From positions 9,436,010-9,500,009 of the forward strand of contig OY986972.1 of NCBI GenBank assembly GCA_963920575.1: 64,000 nt of DNA, written 5' to 3'. Shown in pieces: positions 44,469 to 55,142 of the stretch. The notes beneath the pieces were generated by a model, which saw only the letters and a program-made list of their open reading frames with translations, searched no databases and was not told where the DNA came from. Both the position numbers and the translations under genes were made by a program. This DNA comes from Narthecium ossifragum. Its lineage: Eukaryota; Streptophyta; Magnoliopsida; Dioscoreales; Nartheciaceae. The first letter of the stretch is position 1. The number at the start of each line of letters is the position of its first letter.

Positions 44469-45012
44469 TAGGGGTTGCAATTTGAGTCATGACCCGTGAA
44501 CCCGACCCAACCCAACCCAACCCGACCCGAAATAAACGGGTTTGGATTTGGTGTTATTGGTTCGGGTCATAAACTGGTCGACCCATTTACGACCCGTGAA
44601 TAAATGGGTCGGGCCAGGTCGACCCGCGGGTTAGACTGGTCAACTCATTTAAGCCGTTTAATTTTAATGTCACTTAGACTTTTAGGGCTAATTTGAATGC
44701 GATCTTATCTTATCAAGGAAAGTTAAAACAAGTTGTAAGTTTATTGTTTAGGTTGGATGGTTTGGATATAATTGAAACAAGTTGTAATTTTATTGCTTAC
44801 TAATTTTATTAATTAGTTGATAATTTGGTGCTTGATTGTTGTTAAACGGGGTCGACCTGACCCGTTTAAAGGGTTGACCCGTTTATAAATGGGTCAGGTT
44901 CAGGTTGATAAACCTGACCCGTTTATTAAACAACCGGGTTCGGGTTTGGCCTTGGGATCGAGATATCGGTGCTCGATCCAACACGAACCCGACCCGTAAA
45001 TTGCCACCCCTA
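44469..45012. mobile_element. hAT-type MITE, 8-bp TSD CTCATGCA
   Basis: A 544-bp element with terminal repeats TAGGGGTTGCAATT (left) and TAGGGGTGGCAATT (right, other strand) and a perfect 8-bp duplication CTCATGCA (44461-44468 and 45013-45020). GACCCGACCC/GGGTCGGG-rich ends surround an AT-rich middle. Same family as 6683-7148. Confidence 0.92.
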
Positions 45013-45062
45013 CTCATGCATAGAAATTATGAAGTGATTTAATACACTATTTTCACATTATC

Positions 45063-45174
45063 TATGGATGGTCGTTTTCTTGTAGTTTGATCAAAGAGAT
45101 CCATGAAACCAAATCTAGTATGGATGGTTTTTTTCTTGTAGTTTTATCAAAGAGATCCATGAAACCAAATCTAG
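45063..45174 (+). repeat. 56-bp tandem duplication containing a splice acceptor
   Basis: TATGGATGGT(C/T)...TTTTCTTGTAGTTT(G/T)ATC and following bases to AAATCTAG occur at 45063-45118 and again at 45119-45174, directly adjacent, with few differences. Confidence 0.9.
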
Positions 45175-45411
45175 AATGCTTGCTAGCCAGGTGAAACTGG
45201 AGCGACTTCGACAAAGAGATCAGTTGCTCACTGCACAAATGGAGCTGTTGAAGGTATAGGAGTCTTTCTCCTACGCATAACCACCAACACTTTTTTCTTC
45301 CATCAATGTTTCTTCGATGCTAATTCTTTTAAGTTCTCAGAAGGATAAAACCAATATTCATCAGAAGATTGCGGAATTGGATAACACAATAAAAAGGCTA
45401 GTAGGATCACA
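45142..45411 (+). pseudogene. coiled-coil gene fragment, two exons, one duplicated
   Basis: Exon 45142-45253 follows a TTTTTTTCTTGTAG acceptor and ends at a GTATAG donor. It encodes a charged helix (EIHETKSRMLASQVKLERL, then RQRDQLLTAQMELLK). A second exon after a TTCTCAG acceptor at 45341 continues with DKTNIHQKIAELDNTIKRL. Together they form an amphipathic coiled coil. The first exon's start with its acceptor is present twice (see 45063-45174). I do not recognise the protein. It may be a captured or decayed host gene piece; the frame beyond about 45,411 becomes low-complexity. Confidence 0.4.
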
Positions 45412-47013
45412 CGACAAATCCCTAATCCCTCTCCCACTTTTCTCTATCTCACCCGGTCGACGAACTCCTTTGTACAATCCGACGACGAGATCGCTCAGCG
45501 GCGAGAAGTGGCGAGATTGGTCGGCGGCATCCCACGACAAGCCTCCTCTATCTCCCTCTCCTCCCTCCCCTCTATCTCCCTCTCTCTCTCCCATCTGCCT
45601 CTCCCACTTTCTCTGCTTCACTGGAGATTTTATCTTATGTAATGTGCACCATACTACACAAGTTACACCATCTACAAGGTTTCTTTATGGTCACCTAGCA
45701 AGCTTTTCTTTATGATGGTGGGAAGTATTCCCAAGAGATTCCTCTCTTTCTTTAGAGGGTAGTGGTAATGGTATTCTTTTTTTAGATGTAGTAGGATAAG
45801 CTGGCCTCTTTTCGAAACCAAATTATTCAAGTGAAACGTCTGTACTCCTTTATTAAGGCAAGCATAAATACCCATAGGCCCCAGTATATTCCCACATGGA
45901 AGCATGAAACATGTTGAATCTCCTCTATTTTGTATGGTTTGTGCTTGCACACTTTCATAGTCATAGATTAGTGCCTCGAAGCCTTGATAATGCTGTCGGG
46001 TGCACGTGACAGTGGTATTCACCCTTTACAATCTCCTCCATTTTTTATGGATCAATTTGTTTTTATTGACCATGGCAACTGCTTGCATCTGTAAAATTTC
46101 TGGTTGCCCCTTCGTTCATAACTATTGCTCGGAAGAACTTTATTGAGAAGAAACAGTAATGATGATGACAACAAGTGGCCGGCATAAACTCTAAAACGTT
46201 GACCTTAATTGATACTTAGATTTCTTGTGAAACATATTAATGATAAACTTAGCATGCGCTATATATTTAGCGGTATTATTCTTAGCATAGAATCTATAAA
46301 TCCTTTTTTATCTCCTTTTGTCGATTGAATGGGACCTGTAGGTCCATGGTGTCTTGTGCCATGTAGGGCCATCGTGGCTACCACGTTACATGTGGTTGCC
46401 CACTTGATCATGGACCACATACACCCATCTTCATTATGCTTCTACATGCCTTTTGTTTCTAATCTTTTAACATGAATGATTAAACTCATCACTTCGTATC
46501 ATCTAGTGATTTAACAGTTTGGTTATTAACTGTAAGTGTTAATCAAAATCACCAGTTGTCCCAAAAAACTGATATTATGAAAGGGAGTGAAGCAATCAGT
46601 TAAAGTATAGCAGGTTGATAATGCACAAAACAATGAGCCATTACTGAAACAACAAGATGCACAAAAGATCTGTTATCTAGAAAAGGAAACAACTAGAAAA
46701 ATGAATAGATAGGTTCTTTGTGTGTGTGTTTGTGTTGCTAAGTTCTAAAATTCTGCTTCTATGTAACTAAATGTTGCTGAAATTTGAATTATGTATATCT
46801 ATTGTTGAAAATAATGATTGTTCAAGATCAGCATATTTAAACCCTATTATTCCTGTTAGTTTAAGTTTAGTATAGTTATGCAGTTTCTTAATCAGTCAAG
46901 ATGAAATTTTCAAAACCCTTGCTCTAATATTCTTGAAAAATCTGCTTATATATATTGCCGAAAATTTGCTTGCATATATGTATTGCTAAAAATTATGATC
47001 CTAGCTGAAATTT

Positions 47014-47100
<87 letters not shown>

Positions 47101-47264
47101 AATGCCTTATATGAATGGTTGTGTTAGTTCATTTAGCTTGTTATATGAATGGTTATGCTAGTTCATTTACTTTGCTCTTATAATTAGTTAATTAGAGACA
47201 TTTTCTAGACACTATCTTTAAAAATCTACTTATATATATATTGCTTAAAATTTCATATAGGACA
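45412..47264. other. stretch without recognised genes, probable CACTA 5' region
   Basis: CT-rich near 45,540-45,610, then AT-rich. No coding motif. A (TA)40 tract precedes the CACTA transposase gene. A CACTA terminus was looked for and not found. Confidence 0.4.
47018..47098. repeat. (TA)40 microsatellite
   Basis: Eighty-one bases of uninterrupted TA, likely to be length-variable and able to extrude as a cruciform. Confidence 0.97.
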
Positions 47265-50200
47265 ATGTTGAACAAAGGGTGGATGAAATATAACAGGGGA
47301 AATCCTAAATATATAAAGGGGGTTGATGCATTTCTTCATTATGTATTTGAACAAGAAGGAGATGGCGAGACAATTCGATGTCCATGTAATAAATGTAGGA
47401 ATACCTCATTTAGACATCGAAAGGAGGTCAGAACTCACTTGTTCAAGAATGGATTGATGAAGAGCTATACAACATGGGTATTTCACGGAGAAAAATTAGG
47501 CGAGAGAGAAGAACCAGTCAATGATAATCAAGATGGAACAAGATATGAGAAAGTTAATACGGGCCATGCAAATGATGTAGTTGGACTTCTTTTTTATTCT
47601 TTTGCCTTTGAAAACGTGAATGCTTATGCTGCACATGATCAAAATGTCCATGAAGTTTCAAATGATGAAGCAAAAAGATTCTATAGTTTGATGAATGATG
47701 CAATTGTGAATCTTTATCCTAGTTGTAAGATCTCGAAGTTGTCTTTCATAGTGAAAGTACTTCATTTTAAGACACTTTACAACTTGGCTAACAAAGCAAT
47801 GGATTTCTTTCTAGAATTTTGCAAGGAAATTCTTCGTATTGATGCATTAGTTCCAGACTCATACTATGAGGGCAGGAAGATTATTCAAGACCTATGTCTT
47901 GATTACACAAAAATAGATACATGCAAAAATGATTGCATCTTATACTGGCAAGAACATGAATATGCACAGTCATGTCCCACTTGTGGACTGTCAAGATGAA
48001 AAGTGGATGAAAGCAAGCGTAAGATTCCTCACAAAGTATTGGGACACTTCCCACTGAAACCAAGACTGAAAAAGCTGTATATGTCAAAAGAAACTGTCAG
48101 GGATATGAGATGACATAAGGAGAGGCGAATTGATGATGGGGTATTAAGGCATCCAGCTGACTCAATTGCTTGGAAATCCTTTGATGAGTAACATTAAGCA
48201 TTTGCAAGAGATTCAAGGAGTGTAAGGCTTGGTCTGGCTAGTGATGGATTCCAGCCCTATGGGAATATGAGCTCTTCACATAGTATTTGGCCTGTTGTTT
48301 TTGTCCCCAATAACCTGCTCCCTTGGATGTGCACGAAACATCCCTACTTCATGATGACATTTCTTATTTCAGAACCTAAATGCCCTGAAAATGATATCGA
48401 TGTATACTTGCAACCATTGATTAAAGAGCTGAAAGAACTTTGGGAGGTAGGGGTTGTCACATATAATGCCTATGCACAACAAAATTTTCAATTGCATGCA
48501 GCTGTAATGTGGACAATCAATGATTTTCCTGCATATGGAAACTTATCTGGATGGGGGACGAAAGGAAAGCTAGCATGCCCATGTTGTCATAAAGATACTT
48601 CCTCTCTTTCAATAAGGAGTAAGCTATGCTACATGGGCCATCATCGTTTCTTACCAGCGCGGCATCCTTGGCGACAAAATAAAAGAAATTTCAATGGGAG
48701 AATAGAGGAGGACCTTGCTCCTCAAATGCTGACAGGAGATGGAGTGCTCGAACAATTAAGAAGCTTTCAAAGTGTAACATTTGGTAAAAGTCAAAAAAGA
48801 AAACTTAATGATTCTAGTTCCATTTACAATTGGAACAAAATGAGTATTTTTTTCCCAATTGCCTTATTGGAGAACACTCATATTGCGTCACAATCTTGAT
48901 GTTATGCGCATTGAAAGTAATGTCTCTGATAATATTTTAGAAACTATGATGAATATGAAGGGTAAGACTAAAGAAACAATAAAGAGTCGTTATGACTTTG
49001 TGGACATGAGAATAAGGGAAAGTTTCCATCCTTACATGGAAGGGAACAAAGAGTGGTTGCTTGCAGCCTGCTATGCATTACCCCCACGAGAAAGGATGAT
49101 ATTCTGCAATTTCTTAGCAAATCTAAAAGTACTGGATGGTTTTTCATCAAATTTATCAAGATGTGTAAATGGCAATGATAAGAAAATACATGGTTTGAAG
49201 AGTCATGATCATCACATACTTTTGCAAACAATACTTCCACTTGCAATACGTGGATTGTTGCCAAAGGAGATTTGTGAGCCATTAATTGAATTGAGCAATT
49301 TTTTCAAGAAATTGTGCTCTAAGTCATTACGGGTCGATGATCTAGATCGACTTGATGGGCAAAATGCAATCATATTATGCAAGTTGGAAACGATATTCCC
49401 ACCTGCTTTTTTTGATGTTATGATCTATTTGCCGATTCATTTGGCAAAAGAGGCTAAAATTGATGGACCAGTACACTACCGATGGATGTATCGAGTAGAA
49501 AGGTACGCGGTTCGTTTGACATCCTAAAATGTTTCTTTCATATAAATTAAAAGCCAATTCTAATTCTTTTATTTTCATACAGATATTTGCGTACCTTTAA
49601 ATCATATGTTCTCAATAAAGCTCGTCTCGAGGGATCAATAGTAGAAGGTTATATTCTGTATGAATGATTGACTTTCTGTTCAAGATATTTGCACAACGTT
49701 GAAACAAGATTTAATAGAGATCCAAGAAATGATGATTGGCATGAGAACCACAATGGATTACCAATTTTTGAAAGAAATGGATGTCCAAAAGGAGCTTATA
49801 GTTCACATCATCTAAGTAACGAAGAGTTTGATTGGGCTCGCATTTTTGTGCTTCAAAACTGTGAAGAAGTTTGGCCATTTATAGAGTAAGTACGATTTGA
49901 TCCATTCTAGTTTCATGTGCTTAGTAGCGATACCATTTGTTAGATGTTCATCATTCGGAGTAATTGTTAACCTAAGTTGTATCATTTCAGCGAGTTCAAA
50001 AATGAACTCTTACAAGTGAACCCAATAAATGTATTAGAGAGATACAATAAAAAGTTTCCTCGTTGGTTCTATAAACGTGTGGGTATTACTTGACCTTTGT
50101 TCTTGTACAATTAATAATCACAAAATTGAAAATTTGTTCTTGCTGAAATTTATTCATAATTCTTATTGTTAATAGGTCTCGAAGCTACATACAGAAGGAA

Positions 50201-50862
50201 ATATAAGCGATAAAATTCTACGTTTGGCAATTGGTCAAATGAGATTGGCTCACCGATATGCAACATACATTGTGAATGGTTTTCGTTTTCATACGAAGGA
50301 CCGTGCTATTGAAAGAAGGAGCCAAAATAGTGGAGTTCTTGTAAAAGGGGATGATGCATGTTCAGAAAAAGAGTACTATTGTGTTTTGAAAGATGTCTTT
50401 AAACTTTCTTATGTTCATAATAAGAAAGTTTATCTGTTCAAGTGTCATTGGTGGGATGTGGGACGATTAGGAAGAGGATATATGATCGATAGTTGTGGCT
50501 TCACAAGTGTAAATGTGCATTGGTCTTTGAGTAGTATTGAGTTGTTTGTCTTGGCAACACAAGCCGAACTGGTGTTTTATGTCGAGGATATTGTTAATAG
50601 TGATTGGTTGGTTGTGGTGAAAACTAGTCCTCGCGATCTTTATAGCATGCCACAAGAAGCCGAAGATAATTCAGATGAGGGTGATGATCACTCCATTCGT
50701 GATGGAGATACTTATCAACAAGAAGAGTTTGATAGTACTTTGCATCCTGCAGAAGCCATGGAGAACGATAACCTCATAGTTGTGCTCAGTAGGGATGAAG
50801 TTGAGCCAGAAAGTTTCAATGCCGAAATAGATCGGAGGACTTCATTGATAATGGTAGCATAG
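47265..50862 (+). pseudogene. CACTA (En/Spm) transposase, tnp2 type, many breaks
   Basis: Starts MLNKGWMKYNRG with the transposase-associated zinc domain (CPCNKCRN, then HLFKNGLMKSYTTWVFHGE). The tnp2 core follows: CKNDCILYW...CPTCG, RLGLASDGFQPYGNMSSSHS, and W..NDFPAYGNLSGW with CPCC. There are stops at 47,998 and near 48,112, 48,189 and 48,195, and a frameshift at a T-run near 48,850. The next part (48859-49527) has DUF4218 (HDHHILLQ...LPLAIRGLLP). After an intron (about 49,503-49,582) comes a stop near 49,667, then LTFCSRYLH. Further exons (49668-49886, about 49,991-50,080) lead to the DUF4216 domain (FKCHWWDV) in 50224-50862. The domain order is that of plant CACTA TNP2-like proteins. Several stops replace expected Trp codons. 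Confidence 0.88.
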
Positions 50863-51186
50863 ATGATGATGCAGAACATGATAGTGATGATTTTGAAAAT
50901 TGTGATTAGTGATGGGTTTACCTCTAATGAGTAAACTTTTTAGTTTATATGAAACAATTGCTAACTTATTATGACTTGTTATTTCAATTTGAATAAACAG
51001 AGTTACCTAAATTAGTTAGCTTGTTATTGATTAGCTAATTTTGCATTAATTTCAGTTTGTTGTTGAACTAGTTATTTGGTAAGTTGTCATTACAGTCTAT
51101 TTTGATATGATTATCTTTTGCTTCTCTTGATTCTAAGAATATGGATCATAACTAACTAAGATTTTTTTTATTGTGGCAAGATATCC

Positions 51187-52666
51187 ATGGTTTCGCAAAG
51201 TACGTATGGCAGTGGACGTGGATGAGGACGAGGATGAGGACGAGGGCGAGTACAATGATACAATTCTAGACCTCATATAGATGAGGTCACATCACCTGTG
51301 GCAAAGCAACGTCCTCAACCACCAGCAAATGAAGCAAATTTAGAGATGCAAACTAATTTACCAACTCCACAATCTAGATATAAATCTAGAAGAAATTCGG
51401 AAGTCCCAATCCAACAAGAAAATCTAGTTGTAGAGACACAATCTCAACATTCTGGTAACCCAAGTAGTGCAGGTAGTATGAAAGTAATTATATTCTTACA
51501 AAATCAAGTAATGTGGCCATCATAGAATCTCATTCTAATCTTTTACTTTTACAGCCTCTTGTAATGAACATGAAAAGCGTGTTAGAGGAAAGTACCAATG
51601 CATGAAGGTGGATATGAAAACTAGAAATGGAAAGTTAGAAGTGGACATTCCCAATGACATACTAAGGGTTGTGGGTAACAATGCTAGAGACATTGTTAAC
51701 TATTGCGATTATGTTGTTCGAAACACGACTCCACTCTTTGTTGTTAAAAAGAAAGTGCTTGTAGATGCAAAATCAGTTGATGTAGTAAATGTTGTGGGTG
51801 AGCAAATGTGGTTACAAGTGAAAGTAATGAACCTAGTGCTCATGAAAATTTTTCTCTAAAGTGAATTATTTTTGATATATTTTTCATTATTATATGTTTT
51901 CTAAACTATTAGGAGAAGTTTAAGTTGACATCTTGCCAAGAGAATAGATACCATGGATTTGTCTTAAGCACAATGCAACGCTTATATAGAGGTTGGTGGA
52001 ATCGCTTACAAGGGATCTATAGGAAATTTCAAACGGATGAAGATAGGCTAGCTAATATTTCTAAAGACATCAAGCTTGAGGATTAGAAGCTTTTGATAGA
52101 GCACTTCAAATCTGAAAAATTTCAGATTTCGTGAAACTCTTAGCTTTTCTTCTTGCTTTTGGTTTATTAACTTTTATTCTCACTTTTAAACTCTTAAATA
52201 TGTACTAGCTATGATATTTAAGTTGCATGTTTTTCATACAGAAAGTGAGTCAAAGGAATGTTTCAAATAGGACTACACTTGTAACAAAACATACATGTGG
52301 TACAAAGTCATTTGCTGAAGTTGAGGAGTCAACAGTACATTCTCTTTCATTTTTTGTAGGAACTCAAAACTTTAATTACTTATTTTGTATGATATAAGAT
52401 GATATACTAATTATTTGACTGATTGCAGAAAAATCCAATTACCGGTGAAAAGGTGCCACCGGATGAAATTTGGTTATTGCAACATACGAAAAAAGATAAA
52501 GAAGGAGAGACAATATGGTTTGACCCAAAATCCAAAGATATCCATGTAAGTGAAAATGCAACATCTTATTTAGTTGAAGCTTCAATTTAGTTGATCATTT
52601 TTGAGTTTTTTAATTGGTTATGAAATTATGTTATAGGATAAACTCCACGATCTTGTCACTCAATAA
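51187..52666 (+). pseudogene. CACTA second gene (Transposase_24, TNPA-like), decayed
   Basis: Starts MVSQSTYGSGRG with a GRGRG stretch broken by two TGA codons in GGACGA-type repeats. The central part (51602-51859) has a DIPNDILRVVGNNARDIVN segment. The next exon encodes a W..RLQGIYRKF helix followed by a TAG (52084-52086) at a position usually occupied by Trp. A later exon (about 52,432-52,545) has NPITGEKVPPDEIW, then HTKKDKEG and DPKSKDIH, and the last (52,637-52,666) ends in a DKLHDLVTQ tail. These are marks of the plant transposase Ptta/En/Spm family (PF03004). It follows tnp2 in the same orientation. Confidence 0.75.
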
Positions 52667-53228
52667 GGAGTGGATGGTGAATCACAAATTTACACATGAT
52701 CTCCGTCGCTGTGGCAATCGTTGACACGCTTCTCTCTCTTGTATCTGGTTTCTCGATTTGATTTCTTAAATATATCCGTTCTGCTACTCGCGCCGTTTTA
52801 TGCAACTCCTCCTCCAGAGCTCCGCCATCTTCGAGATCTCCAACGGCCTTGACACTATACAACAACACCTCCACAAGCTTCACAAAACTAGCCCCCTCTC
52901 TCCTCTCCCCCTCAAGTTATTTATTGATGGAGGTAGGGAGTGTTTGAAGTTTGAAATGTGGGGAGTTAAGATTTGGATGTTACGATTTGGATGATATGGA
53001 TGAGGTTTTGAGGGGTAATAAATAGGGGGATCTGTCAATAAGTCCTCAAAAAAAATATGGTACGACTTAGAGTCCTTGATAACTTTCCTTCAGCCGTTTA
53101 CTACCTTCATCTATTCAAAAGACCAAAATACCCCTCCTCCTTCCTCACAAACTGCTCGACATCTCCCAACGATCCTTACGTCCGGCAGTGAAGTCCATCA
53201 CCTTCAGCCATCTTCCCGATCTCCTCCG
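52667..53228. other. stretch without recognised genes
   Basis: Probably includes the CACTA 3' end, but no terminal CACTA/TAGTG motif with a 3-bp duplication was identified. No coding family is recognised. Confidence 0.4.
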
Positions 53229-53600
53229 CCACCCCGAGCTCCACTGTCGCCCTCTCTCCTTTCCCTACGAGCATGATCACGATCGACCACGCCAAGCCAG
53301 TCCCCGCCCTCGCCGGCTTCTCCGGATGGGCTCTGTTTATCGACTGCGACCCCGAGCTCCACCGTCGCCCTCTCTCCTTCCCCTATGAGCATGATCACGA
53401 CCGACCACGCCAAGCCAGTCCCTGCCCTCGCTGGCTTCTCCGGATGGACTCTGTTCATGGACTGCAACTTCATCTACACCTCCCACATCAAGCCCCTGGT
53501 AGATCTCCTCGACCCCTCCTTCGCCGTCATGTACGTCAAGCATCCATGCCGCTATGAACACGACACTACCCTGCAAAAACATCGCCATCATCATTGTCGA
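53229..53600 (+). pseudogene. possible glycosyltransferase gene fragment with tandem duplication
   Basis: One frame reads AGFSGWTLFMDCNFIYTSHI, then KPLVDLLDPSFAVMYVKH (about 53,428-53,550). A W-FMDCDF-Y block followed by DL(D)...AVM-VKH resembles the nucleotide-sugar-binding D-x-D region of plant nucleotide-diphospho-sugar transferase family proteins, but this is from memory of the motif pattern and is weak. A 118-bp block containing FSGW is tandemly repeated (53232-53349, 53350-53467), disrupting the frame. No complete gene is present. Confidence 0.35.
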
Positions 53601-53988
53601 CTCTGACGAACTGTGCAGGCCTCACCAGATCTCAGTGCTGCAGTGATGTTCGCAGCCGATCTCTAGTCCAGCCATTCCCATTGCTGGCGCACCCCACCAC
53701 AAGATCTCCAGGTGACCCCCTCCTTACTCCCGACCTCGACAACTTCTCCAATCGCCTAAACCCATATCCTCGGTGACCCCGACTCCGACTCTTCTCAGCT
53801 GCAACCCCGTCGCCTCTCCTCTCTTCCATCCTCACACCGGCCAGCCTTATTCCCTGATCACGAATCCAAACCGACCTCTTCTCACCTGGAAGCTTCACCA
53901 CCATCCCTGGCTCTGATCCACCCCAACCTCCTTCCTCGACCATGGGCCGCCCCCATCTCCAAGCTCCGCAGCCGCCAACCATGATTCG
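53601..53988. other. GC-rich stretch, no recognised gene
   Basis: C-rich plus strand with open frames on both strands, none with family motifs. It ends at the Athila LTR boundary. Confidence 0.4.
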
Positions 53989-55071
53989 TGATGAATAAAT
54001 TTTACATCTCGCAAGTATATGAATCGGTGTGGTCAGTATAGTAGCAAGATGAGTATCGTACCCACAGATATTTGTAAAGATTATTAGAGTAAAACGCTAA
54101 AGAACAGAGAAAAACGAAAATAAGGAAGATAAAGGAAGAAATATGAAGTATTGAGAATAGAAGATTTAATAACGAAATAAGAAAGCGATAGAAATATAAT
54201 GGATGAAGACTAAGGTTCCGATTTCACCATAACATCCTCATTCTATGCATTGAATCAACAAAATCTCAATTTAATTCCAAGGGCTCATTCTTCCGGTATG
54301 ATGATCCGTTCGGCCGCGTTCTTCACCAAGTACCCTCAATTAACCCTTACTAATGTACCAATAACAAAGTGTAATCAAGAATCCATTAAGCTTTGAAGAA
54401 CAAATATGAACCAAGAGTTGTCTTAGCTTGAACCCGGCCTTGACATAAACTCATGCATTCATAGATCGTGCAAAAATAGAGAATGAACCCTTGTCTAATC
54501 TCGCATAAAACAATCTACAATACTTCTAGTGGCCAAGTAAAAGTATGAAGATCACAATTATAATAATGAATGCAATAAGTAATATAAATTGATTAAAACA
54601 TTAATTCAATAACATTGAATGATCTTTTAAGGATCAGATCGATCTTTTTCTAATTGGTCCTCTGTCAACTCTCTGTCAGCGTCTGAGCACAAAAATATAT
54701 CGATCTTCTTTGACATCATATCGATCTTCTTCTTCCGTAGCTACTTGCTCCTACACCTCTCGTACTAACAATGGCATATCTTCCTCTAGGAAACTCCAAA
54801 TCACGAACCGTAAAAACTGACGAAAACTAGACTTCCAGAGCTTTCCAACCATATATGGAACATCATCTGGTTCGTTCCAAACAGGTACAGATTGGTTGTT
54901 GAATCAGACCTATCTTTGCTTCTTTAGCTCCACTTTCCTGCATATTTCAAATAACTTTGTGAATCAACATATAAGTATAAAAATAGTACAAAAGAGACTA
55001 ATTAAGAATGAAAAATCCCATAATTAAACTACTTATAAGGCTATTCAGAGTGCACTTTCATGCACTCATCA
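53989..55071 (-). repeat. probable 3' LTR of the Athila element
   Basis: Termini TGATGAATAAATT and TGCACTCATCA give the inverted TGATG...CATCA ends. On the minus strand it is preceded by the purine-rich GGTCGGGGGGTG, a fitting polypurine tract. It shares CTTCCTCTAGGAAACTC, ATCACGAACCGTAAAA and GAGCTTTCCAAC with the solo LTR at 59968-61622, in the same orientation. It holds degenerate ATCGATCTT repeats near 54,640-54,735. No 5-bp duplication is visible at its outer edge. Confidence 0.65.
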
Positions 55072-55142
55072 CACCCCCCGACCAGCTTATTGCTAATCTC
55101 TAGCAATTTTGAGCGCATAAAATTATAATTAAACACACCAAT

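Noticed and set aside
45066..45150. TTTTCTTGTAGT as a CACTA right terminus
   Set aside because: It occurs in both copies of a 56-bp tandem unit and is followed by an open exon; it works better as a splice acceptor tract.
47205..47212. GACACTAT as left terminus of the CACTA element
   Set aside because: It lies too close to the transposase start, lacks the typical CACTACAAGAA continuation, and no matching inverted end was found.
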